From assembly GCA_013368315.1 (NCBI GenBank), contig JAACJM010000021.1, positions 372,001 to 436,000 on the forward strand: a stretch of DNA of 64,000 nucleotides, written 5' to 3'. This document shows, piece after piece, positions 10,678 to 19,877 of the stretch. Positions within the stretch are counted from its first letter, which is position 1; the number at the start of each line of letters is the position of its first letter. A program made the translations under genes and the position numbers. This DNA comes from Tetrapyrgos nigripes (lineage: Eukaryota; Basidiomycota; Agaricomycetes; Agaricales; Campanellaceae). The notes under the pieces are model-generated. The model saw nothing but the letters and a program-made list of their open reading frames with translations, had not been told where the DNA came from and ran no database searches.

Positions 10678-12773
10678 TGATATGCCATACAAAATTGCCA
10701 TACATATACATACTTCGATTTTGGTCCATAATGTCAGTCTTTGACGCTCTTTAAGGGAATAAGAGGACTAGGGTGAGCCCTGAACTGCTAGTTAATACCT
10801 AGTGGGACTAGAAAACAACGGTACAATAATATTAAGTGCTCATTCTAAGTACTATGATAGATATGTATGAATTGGAGTTATGATAGCAGACCCACCAAAT
10901 AATAAAGATAGCCTACAAAGGCTTTCGAATCCTATTATAACGACTAGTACTGCTAGCGTGATCCAAAGGGACAGTGAAGTGCAAGGTAGCCCCTATTCAC
11001 AGGCATAGGAACGTGTAAGCAGCACAATCCTTGGCTGAAAGGTCGATTGGAGAAGACAGCACTAAGATTGGACATGCAGACAAGCATGCTAGGTCTAGAT
11101 CTATGTATCAGTAAATCCCGTAGTACTAAGACGGCTTCAAGGGAATCTTAAGTATCTGTAAAAGGTACATGTGGACAAAAGTAGGACAAAGTATATATGT
11201 ATGGGATCCCAGAGAGTTCAGCTATCCATCAGTACAGAAGGGATAGTGAACAGATGTCTCTACACAAAGATATAAGGGACAGAAGCGCTAAGTCGCAGTA
11301 CATCTGAATGATCGGAATACAACCCAAACAAGTAACAGTATTTCCAGATAAGGATAAATCCCCCAGTAAGCGTCTAGCTAGGCATTGAAAGCATTGAAGG
11401 ATGAATAAGCATGTAAACAGGACTGCAGAAGAGCTGGACTTGTACATGTCAAGGTTGTTGGTACACTTAATAACAAACCACCCAAGTCACACAGAGACAA
11501 GATTGATTGAGAATTAGAGAGATAGATAGAGAGCAAGAGTAAGCTGACTATACTCTACACTGCGTAGTACTAGTACAGAGTGGAGACGAAGTGAACGAAT
11601 TAAAGGACTAGCTAGAATGTCTAGTGGTTTATATAGAAGAACAATGAATAAGTGATAGGAGAAAGACAGGAGAAAGATAGGAGAAATAGGAGAAACATAG
11701 AGGAAAGTGGAAAAATGTAGGGTAAAGATAGGATCGATGGAATGGAAGATTGATTGACAGGTTTTATAAGGTTTGAAGTCAGTAATATAAGGTTTAAAAG
11801 GTTTATTGAGGAATGCAATAGGTGAATGATCAGAAAACGGGTTTAATAGTGTAGTAGAAGAGGATAGAAGAGGAAGGAGGACAAAGAACTGTAGCAGTTT
11901 GTGACAGTACGTAGGACTCAGTAGTAGACTGTTGGCAATACATAGAACACAAATAAAGCAAGATCAGAGAAAAGGGAAAGGAAAACTGAGCAGAATAAAG
12001 AAACTACAAGAAAACCATATGCCCCTAGCATAAGGACACATATGAGGGACCTAGCAGTCATAAGTGGAGCGTTCTGAGTCAGAGATGCAATGCTCGCTAA
12101 CCAGGACGGTACACAAAAACACCAGATGGCTTACAAAGAGGACTGAAGAAAGTTCCTACAAATATTTAGATAATATTGAACAGTTTCTGTATACCCTAAT
12201 AAGCAAGTCTTTACTTACAAGGAAATAGGTAGAACTCGCTAGCGGACTTTTCGATTTGTTTTGTATTTTCTCTATGTACCTTTTAGCAGACATCAAAAAG
12301 AAATAAGTAACTGTATATTTGTAAGTAGTATAAAAGGACCAGATATTATGAGTAGCTACCCAAGCCACATACTGTAGAGTATCAGATCTCACTAGCAATA
12401 GTAGAGGACATGAAACACGGACTAAAGCTTCTAAACAAACTTAACTGCACTCTCTATGAGTATAAACATTGTGTTGGAGATAATAGAGCTTAAATTGAAC
12501 ATTTTGTGGTTATAACTGTGATCTTTGTGTTGACCTTCTGGTCTATTAAGTGTTTGATTTTAAGGCAACTGTGGCCTACAAGTGTTTGATTTGGGACTCA
12601 TTAATCCCCTTGGTGTTAAACTTGCATTGAAAAACCCCGATCAAAAGTACTTATAGTACAAGTAAACTGGGAATTTGAGTACTCTGACTACTTGGAACAC
12701 TTGTCTCATTTACATTTGTATACAGTTTTGTGTTTGGGTGTAGTTCCTAGCACTTAATTACAAAAACCACCTA
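10678..12773 (+). repeat. Unclassified 1.6 kb repeat, copy P
   Basis: This block matches, in reverse orientation, the Q copy at 27,279-36,275. Homology begins near CCATACAAAA (about 10,690) and ends at ACAAAAACCACCTATTA (12,773). Without its solo LTR the copy is about 1.6 kb, close to the length of Q without its insertions. It has no long reading frame, no LTR and no clear terminal inverted repeat, so its class is open. Confidence 0.8.
11447..11906 (-). mobile_element. Solo LTR related to the gypsy family, inside P (460 bp)
   Basis: It begins TGTCAAGGTTGTTGG and ends GTTTGTGACA, the reverse complement of the gypsy-1/gypsy-2 LTR ends. It shares the CCACCCAAGTCACAC block and a GAGACGAAGTGAACGAA block with those LTRs. 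Flanks are GTACA and GTACG, an aged target duplication. The same site is empty in Q near 35,550-35,560, which confirms the insertion. Confidence 0.85.
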
Positions 12774-14440
12774 TTAACGAGGCTACAAGTATATGTAGTA
12801 CCTTATGATACATAGAGTATTGTACTCTATGTACAACCGCTCTATGTACACTATTAGATATAGAATCAATATATTGCCCCAAAATCAAAAATGGGATGAA
12901 TTTAGGACACTCATGAACATGTACAACTCTAATTTGAAGCCATAAGAAAGAGAGAAGTATGACTTCAGGAGCCGTCAAAGTGGACATATGCATTTTCTGC
13001 TATGCGGAAATTGCCGGCTGGCCACATGGCCAGGCCCCTTTGTGGCCATTTCAGTGTAGTAGTCTTTCTACAATGCAATACATCTATGTACCATCCTATA
13101 GAGTCTTTATATTGCATATCAGAAAACTAAGACTCTTATGAATAGTGTTTAGCATGGATAAATGTCTAGATTGCATGTAAAGTTCAAAAATATTCCAAAA
13201 CCCATTGAAAATGCGAAGTTTTACATTCAGTCTGCTTGAAAATTGATGTTCAGAAGGAGAAAGAGCCTGGACCCTGGATGTCTGAATAGGAGCATTGCAA
13301 TTTTAAGTATCACTGAGATCCAGTAATTTGGAAAAAAGAGATCGGCTTGTTAAAAGCCAGCACATCAACTTATGATACAAATTCTAGTAAAGGTCAAACC
13401 CCAGCCAATAAGTTCAAAAGGGATTTGGAGCCAAAAGAGGTTGGGAACTATGACTTCAGGACCTGTCATGGAGGTGCCTCAGATTCAACAAAGTGGCTGT
13501 GCTTTTCACTTTGCTAAGGAGGAGGAGTGTATTACTTGGGCTGGGACCAAGAACTGATACACCAGGGTCCAGGAGGCAACCTGATGTAGCTACTGTATGT
13601 AATACTAATAGGTACATCATTGTCCCAGGATCAAGCACTTCCAGGGAGGATGAGCTCACAGTACGTTTAAACTGCTGTAGATCCATCTGGTCATGGCGAC
13701 CACCAAGATACCTGAAAAGGTATCCTATGTAAGTACAGTAATTGGTGACATCTTTTAGCAGCGATATTCGAGTGGCATGAATAATGGAATTTTCTCAAAG
13801 ACTAGGGGGAGAGAGCCAACACGAAGCTATTGTGTGTGTCTCAAGCAGAGGAAGGAGAGATAGGTAATAGGGATAGTAATGGGGGAGGCTGTAGTAATGT
13901 ATATCTTTACACCATGCAGGGCAGATTGGACGGTATGTGTGTATTGAGAGGGGGGTCTAGCGCAAAGGTATTCGTGAGAACTGCATAACTGTCATGCAGT
14001 AACTCATGGAATGAGAAATTTTTGAGCTCGTGGTTGTAGACAGCATGGAAGTCATTATTTCGACTTTGGGAATACAAGACTCAGTCAGAGGGTGAGCTTG
14101 AAGTGTATATAGTATGTTGTCCAACCTTTGTGGAGAATGGATGGTATGAATAGGTTGGATTGCAGCTTTGCAATTTGGATGATGGTGGTGGGAGTCTATA
14201 AGGAACAGCACAGCACCACTGAATGTGAATGTTCTACAAATGCTACACAAATGCTAGATGGCATAATAGTAGATAGTGGTCAGTAGATACAATGTAATAC
14301 AGTAGAATATAACATTAATGCCAAAATACATGTCCAAAGATACAGATCTATGTTCAAAACAAAACACATTAGAAGATTATTCTCAGATCAAATCAGAATT
14401 ACCTCTGTGAGTCAATCTTGGGCTTTCTAGGAGCTTTCTG
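12774..14440. other. Unassigned region between repeat P and gene X
   Basis: No transposon domain or convincing exon was found. Short protein-like frames at 13,372-13,735 are interrupted by stops. GCCGGCTGGCCACATGGCCA near 13,013-13,032 is an isolated GC-rich partial palindrome. Confidence 0.4.
12810..12832. repeat. Perfect 10 bp hairpin
   Basis: ACATAGAGTA and TACTCTATGT are separated by TTG, giving a perfect 10 bp stem with a 3-base loop. TCTATGTAC recurs just downstream (about 12,840). No element boundary is evident, so it may be incidental. Confidence 0.6.
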
Positions 14441-15710
14441 CTAAGAATCAGCAGTATTGAGCTTGCGCTTCTTTGGAACAAGGGGTAATTTGGAGGGTTG
14501 AGGATTGGCTAATGTGGATTGACGCAGTGCGTAGTGGAAATATACCATTGATTTTGTTGATTGCAACCTGTTGCATCATTTTAAGACTGTTAATAAGCTG
14601 CTCCTTTCACTGTTGCAGCTCTTGAATGGATTTGTCTTTTAACACACCACCAGGGCGTCCAGTAGCATGCTGAAATGAGGGTGAGGGTGAGGGTTAGAGT
14701 CAAGTCGAGGAGTAAGAGATACTGGACTTAAGTACAGGACTCACTTGCACAGGTCTATGGGTTCCCCAACTGGATCTTCTTTCAGATCAATCATATTGGA
14801 CTTGAATTCTCCGAAGTTTTCTGGACCAATAGTAGTAGAATATTGACAAAGGTGATGATATTTTGCAGGATCCTGAGAAAGTTAGGGGTAAGCAGTCAAT
14901 GAAAGACTTTCAAGAGAGAAGAGAATATTCAGGAGGAATGAAAAACAAACCAGAGACTAAAAGAACTCAAAAAGAGGGGACAGAAACAGGAACAACAACT
15001 GAACAACAAATAAAGACAGCAAAAAGACTCGAAAATGAACTGTGAACAAATGAACAAACTAAGAAAAAACAAACCAAGATTCAAAAGGAACCAATGAATG
15101 AACCAATGAGGAGACTCTTGAAAGGAACCAATGAAAGGAGTCAAAACAAGGAATGGAACAAACCTAGAGCGAGTGAACATAATGGTAAGAACACATACCA
15201 ACTGGTTAGTTCCAGCCCAACCAGTGGGCGTTTGTGCCCAAAGGACAGTGTAAATGCCCTTGCCTGGATAAATGAATAATAGTATAAATGTTTCAAACCT
15301 TTTTTCTGGAATCAGAATATGAATCTTACCTCGCTTCCACACAGGAAGCATAATGTATTTCAGTTTGCCATGAGTGATGAGAATATTGGCATCTTGGAGT
15401 TTGTAAGGTCAACCTATGAATCTGAGGTGAGTGGGAAAGATAAAAAAGAAAGCTGGAGTCAACAGGAAACTCACTGATAAGATGCTGAGGGTCTAGTAGA
15501 CTGGATAAGACCAATTTGTTGAAAAATGGTATATCAACCTTAACAACACCCTTCCTAACACATGCATGTGTACTGCATGTCTGCCTTGTCATTGAATGCG
15601 AAGGGATTGAGAGAGCTTGCTCGCACTGCAACAGTATTGGGAAATCTGGAACCCAACAGAGAAGTGATATATGAAAAGTGACCCATAAAAAAATCTGTGT
15701 ACAGGCTACC
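14441..15710 (-). pseudogene. Gene X, 3' part (unknown protein with NLS-like C-terminus)
   Basis: The frame crossing the gypsy-1 site runs to about 15,560 (SLYTDFFMGHFSYITSLLGS..FNDKADMQYT). Blocks separated by intron-like borders follow. VVKVDIPFFNKLVLSSLLDP is followed by GTGAGT. LQDANILITHGKLKYIMLPV is followed by GTAAGA. KGIYTVLWAQTPTGWAGTNQ is followed by GTATGT. A block at 14,745-14,872 (YSTTIGPENFGEFKSNMIDL) starts after CTTTCTCAG and ends at GTGAGT. The last block, from 14,669, holds GRPGGVLKDKSIQELQQ, an in-frame TGA, and in another frame VPKKRKLN, which resembles a classical nuclear localisation signal. The 330 bp intron before the 14.8 kb block is strongly pyrimidine-rich on the sense strand. 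Function unknown; phase breaks suggest a decayed gene. Confidence 0.55.
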
Positions 15711-17886
15711 TGTCATGAATCGTCTCCCGCCTATTCATTTCCTTTCTATTCTTTTCCTTTTACTACCCATTTCCCACTTTAACCCCATAAATACTAACCA
15801 TTTCTCATCATCGTCTATAGTTACCATCTCCATAGATCTATGACTCACACTCTTATCTCCTCCGATCCCTATCTCCTATCCCTACCTCCATGGACATTCT
15901 CACTGTCAATCACTCCGTATGATCTAGTACCTTCATCTATCCATATTTGACTCATTATTCTCTCGCCCTCGACATTTCCACATGATACCGTCTATTATTA
16001 CTTACTCTTTCCCATCTGTTCATATTTTACTTATATACCTGTGACCTTTATAACCTATTCCTTAGTTCGTTCACTTCGTCTCTGCTCCGTACTCTTACAG
16101 TGGCCAAAAAAATTGTCCACATGTTTGGCACTTTTGGGAAGATTGCTGATTTAAGAGCTATTGAGCAGAAATCTCAAAACATGGCTGGTGGTAGCAAGAA
16201 AGCTTTTGATTAGAGCTACAATAATCTGTCTGTTTTGTCTTATTTGGCCAAATATCTGTGGAGTTATGATTGATTTAAAACTGTATGTCATTTGGACAAT
16301 TTTTTGAGTTGCCACTTCAAAATCATTATTGCAATAACCTGATGTGTTATACATGATGTCATGGGTGGAGCTGTACAGTAATGAAATGTATACACTACAA
16401 TGATGTCATAGCTGACAGCTGGAGCATACATAGCAACATACAGATGCTCTACAGCCTCTATGAAAATCATGGGGTCCCTCATATCAGCCCAGAAAGACAA
16501 TCTCTACTCTCTCCTCTTAACTGCCTCTCCATCTGCAAAAATTGCAGCTCAGACTGGAGTATGGAAGCCAAGAGTTGCTTTTGTGGCTTAAAAGACAAAT
16601 ACAGACAATGAGAACAATACAGCAGGGTGTCCTAGGAGGCTCTCTACTACTTGTGAAGAGGTTAGATTGGAAAAAAATCCATTCTGGTAAAGCCAGATTG
16701 CTACTCAAGTGGCCTGAAACATCAAGGCTCTTCTTGGACAACCTGTCCCAACCTATAACAGCCAAAACATTCCTGAAAACGTCTTGTGGCGATCTCCAAA
16801 ACACAGAACAAGTGCAAACTTACAGTGACTTGCAGCAAGGCTCACTTGAAGTTTGCACAGATGTAAAAAGACCGGGCTGTAGAAGGCTAGAAGTGGGTTA
16901 TTTTCTCAGATAAGACCAAAACCAATTATTTTGGGGCAAATATGCCCCAGCATGTGTGAGAAAAGAGAGATAAATTCATAGTACAGCAAGATGTGACAGA
17001 AATGATGACATTTGAGAGAGAAAATGACATGATGGGGTAGGGTATGGGGCAACAGTAAGCAGTAAAAATGGTCCAGATGAAGGGGAAGATAGATTGCAAA
17101 CACTATATGACCATCTTAAGTAACAAAATCCTGGAAAGCATTAATAATATGGGAGTTGATCCAGAGGTGGCCATTTTTCAGCTGGGTATTAACTTTCTAA
17201 AGTGCTATATCCAATGGTTTCCTTTATCAGAACATGTCTCTCTACCTATAAAAGCAACACTCTGCTTTCATACTTCAGTCTGAGCTGAAATTTTGATAGA
17301 GGGAGGGGCAGTTTGGAGGAGAGAGTAGAGATTGTCTTTCTGGGCTGATATGAGGGACCCCATGATTTTCATAGAAGCTGTAGAGCATCTGTATGTTGCT
17401 ATGTATGCTCCAGCTGGCAGCTATGACATCATTGTGGTGTATACATCACATTAATGTACAGCTCCACCCATGACATCATGTATAACACATCAGGTTATTG
17501 CAATAATGATTTTGAAGTGGCAACTCAAAAAATTGTCCAAATGACATACAATTTTAAATCAATCATAACTCCACAGATATGTGGCCAAATAAGACAAAAC
17601 AGACAGATTATTGTAGCTCTAATCAAAAGCTTTCTTGCTACCACCAGCCATGTTTTGAGATTTCTGCTCAATAGCTCTTAAATCAGCAATCTTTCCAAAA
17701 GTGCCAAACATGTGGACAATTTTTTTGGCCACTGTATTACGCAGTGTAGAGCCTAGTCAGCTTACTTCTCTCTATCCCTTCACCTCTCTATCTCTTTTGA
17801 CCAATCTATTCTCTTGTGAATCGACTCTCTCTCTCTCTCGTATTGTGTGACTTGGGTGGTTATTGAGTGTAACGACAACCTTGACA
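15711..17886 (+). repeat. gypsy-1 5' LTR, interrupted
   Basis: It starts TGTCATGAATCG and ends CAACCTTGACA. Subtracting the 1,637 bp insertion and one duplicated TA leaves 537 bp, exactly the length of the 3' LTR. U3 differs from gypsy-2, while the downstream half (GTTCACTTCGTCTC.., ACGCAGTGTAGAGCC.., GACTTGGGTGGTTATT) is shared. A TATATA stretch near 16,031 could be the promoter. Confidence 0.92.
16098..17734 (+). mobile_element. Mariner-like non-autonomous element, copy A (1,637 bp)
   Basis: Ends are CAGTGGCCAAAAAAATTGTC and its inverse, flanked by TA (16,096-16,097 and 17,735-17,736). The uninterrupted 3' LTR reads CTCTTATTACGC at this place, so removing the element and one TA restores the target exactly. 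Terminal inverted repeats are about 471 bp (16,098-16,568 and 17,264-17,734). The 695 bp centre holds broken Tc1/mariner transposase pieces: ALLGQPVPT in the DNA-binding part, VIFSDKTKTNYFGANMPQHV around the first catalytic Asp, and MKGKIDCKHYMTIL..PEVAIFQ. The segment that should carry the second Asp after IFQ is replaced by other sequence. It must rely on a transposase supplied elsewhere. Confidence 0.9.
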
Positions 17887-17923
17887 CTTGAACGAACTCC
17901 CATACACCCACCTCACTATTTGA

Positions 17924-18355
17924 GTCCTTTCCCTTATATCTTATTCGCCTCTATTCTCAACTCCTTTCATCCTGTCTACCCCACGTCCCCGAATTCGTAT
18001 CGAACCTCCTGAAACCCCTCGTGACTACGAACGGATTCCATTTCCACTTCCTCGTTACCTCCTGTACTCCGAATACGCGGTCTCTCACGGAAGGAAACTA
18101 CGAACGGATCCTTGGAGTCTCGACCGACACTTCGTTTGCACAAGACGTTGGGTGTGGAAACTTATCTCAGGTGACGTAGTCCTCTCAACGTTCTCGTACA
18201 TAACGGTGAAAGAAGACTTCGATACAGGAGAAACTGTGGTTCAGATTCAAGGACCTTTATTCCTCAAAGAACACGTCGATTACTCCCCATTTGCACCTTC
18301 CCCCGAATACGGCCTAGCATCTTCCTATATACTAGGGCCCAACTACCTTTCATAA
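17924..18355 (+). CDS. gypsy-1 leader ORF upstream of gag, no ATG
   Basis: A 143-codon open frame runs from just after an in-frame TGA (17,921) to TAA at 18,353-18,355, ending 10 bases before the gag ATG. It has no ATG. Its second half, including WKLISGDVVLSTFSYI and a VQIQGPLFLKEH block, matches the equivalent place in gypsy-2 (WKFRPGEVALSRYSHI, VRISGPFYIRDH). Conservation across two diverged copies argues that it is translated, perhaps from a non-AUG start, after splicing, or as an upstream part of Gag. Function unknown. Confidence 0.5.
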   Translation, partial: VLSLISYSPLFSTPFILSTPRPRIRIEPPETPRDYERIPFPLPRYLLYSEYAVSHGRKLRTDPWSLDRHFVCTRRWVWKLISGDVVLSTFSYITVKEDFDTGETVVQIQGPLFLKEHVDYSPFAPSPEYGLASSYILGPNYLS

Positions 18356-18365
18356 AAATTAGTGT

Positions 18366-19877
18366 ATGACTGAGCGACGATCCGCATCTGCAGATCCGAA
18401 ACTCCGTTGTGCTAACCGACCACACGTATTCCACCCCGCATCGAACCAAGACGCTTGCTATATTCCTGAAAACGGCGACGACCCTTGGGTTCCGTGTAAA
18501 GCTCAACCTTGTCTAAACAGATACAACACTCAGCGACTTACCGACGTAGAACTCCCGAATTGGCTACACGTTATAACCCAGCTCCAAGAACTTGCGATTC
18601 AGAAAGCACATCGAAAACCTAGAACCAGATCAAACCAAGGGACTTCTACGCCCACTAACCAACCTTCCGAACCCAACCCAGTACCAGAAACACCTTCCAA
18701 TAACCCACCAGAACCAAACGACCCCACTTCCCCACCTTCTTCACCCATCATTCCATCCGCTGAAGGACCATCCGTAGCCCCTCGTCGCCCCCCTACACCT
18801 CCGTCTCCAGACCCTTCAGACCCAAACGACTCAGTCATGGCTGACACACCTCCTATCGGGTCAAACGGAACTTCTGAACGAGGGAGAAAACCGGAACCCT
18901 TCAACGGAGAACGTAGCGAGGCGAAACGATGGTTGGCCCAGTTTAATAACTATCTACACATGAATCAAGGAAGGTATCCAACCAAAGAAAGTCAGGTTTC
19001 ATTGTTTCTGTCATTCTTCACGGGAGAAAAAGGAGGAGATTGGGCAACACAGAGATTGACGGAACGAGATATAGACGAAGAAGACGAAGAGTTGAAAGCT
19101 ACACCAGATCAACGGAGATGGATAACCTTAAAAGAGATACGTGATCGATTCAAAAGGGACTTCAAACCTTTAGCCTCAGAAGACGTGGCCAGAACAAAAA
19201 TCAAGTTTGCCAGAATGAAGGGGACGGATATCAGCGGCTATAACAGCATTTTTGACACGTATGGAGAAGAGTCTGAATTCGGAGAAGCAGCACTGTTGGA
19301 ATTCTATCAGGACGGGCTGCCACCCAAACTTCGAGAAGCAGTTGGAAGGACGTATCCGAAATGGAAAGACTTCGACCAGTATCAGGAAAGAGCTGTGGAG
19401 CTTCACCTAGAGTGGTTGAAGGAACGAGAGAGACAAGGACGCTGGAAGACTACTTCAACGTCAAAGAGTAGTCCAGGTCCGTCTCAGGGAAGAACGGTAG
19501 CTAGCGTAAATGCGCTCATGGGATCAGGTGCTAACTCGTCTTTCAATCTACCGCCGAAACTGACACCTGATGAAAGGGACCGACTCCGAAAGGCAGGAGC
19601 ATGCTTCGCATGTAGACAAACCGGACACATGAGTAACGAATGCCCAACATTCCCGAGAACGTCGTCTCAGAACACTTCTCGAACCTTCCCTCCTCGCACC
19701 ATTCGAACAGCCGAAACTGCGTCCCCTCCACCGGCAACGGTGGCACAGGCATCCTCTTCTCGAAACACGATCAAGGAGATCTCTGATATGGTGAACAGGG
19801 TTAAAGGATTAGAAGGAGAGGAAAAGGAACAAGCAACCGTCTATTTGAAGGATATTATGTCTAAATTGGATTTTTGA
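18366..19877 (+). CDS. gag: gypsy-1 Gag
   Basis: This 503-codon frame starts at the ATG at 18,366. Residues about 80-155 form a proline-rich low-complexity linker. A retrotransposon gag domain follows (PFNGERSEAKRWLAQFNNYL, then SFFTGEKGGDWATQRLTE). One CCHC zinc knuckle, CFACRQTGHMSNEC, uses C413, C416, H421 and C426. Gag packages the RNA into virus-like particles in the cytoplasm. The frame is intact and ends TTG GAT TTT TGA, where pol overlaps in the -1 frame. Confidence 0.92.
   Translation: MTERRSASADPKLRCANRPHVFHPASNQDACYIPENGDDPWVPCKAQPCLNRYNTQRLTDVELPNWLHVITQLQELAIQKAHRKPRTRSNQGTSTPTNQPSEPNPVPETPSNNPPEPNDPTSPPSSPIIPSAEGPSVAPRRPPTPPSPDPSDPNDSVMADTPPIGSNGTSERGRKPEPFNGERSEAKRWLAQFNNYLHMNQGRYPTKESQVSLFLSFFTGEKGGDWATQRLTERDIDEEDEELKATPDQRRWITLKEIRDRFKRDFKPLASEDVARTKIKFARMKGTDISGYNSIFDTYGEESEFGEAALLEFYQDGLPPKLREAVGRTYPKWKDFDQYQERAVELHLEWLKERERQGRWKTTSTSKSSPGPSQGRTVASVNALMGSGANSSFNLPPKLTPDERDRLRKAGACFACRQTGHMSNECPTFPRTSSQNTSRTFPPRTIRTAETASPPPATVAQASSSRNTIKEISDMVNRVKGLEGEEKEQATVYLKDIMSKLDF

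Noticed and set aside
10678..12773. Repeat P as an LTR retrotransposon or Helitron
   Set aside because: No coding domains, no paired LTRs, and no TC..CTRR ends with a 3' hairpin that I could find.
14929..15351. 140-codon minus-strand hydrophobic frame suggesting a membrane protein
   Set aside because: It reads through gene X introns whose pyrimidine-rich sense strand encodes Phe/Leu/Ser runs; the intron borders are clear.
16542..16913. 123-codon frame repeated in three places, looking like a conserved gene
   Set aside because: It is a shadow frame of the mariner-like element; the transposase remnants are in other frames.
18599..18904. Gly-rich 101-codon minus-strand frame
   Set aside because: Antisense shadow of the proline-rich linker of gypsy-1 Gag.
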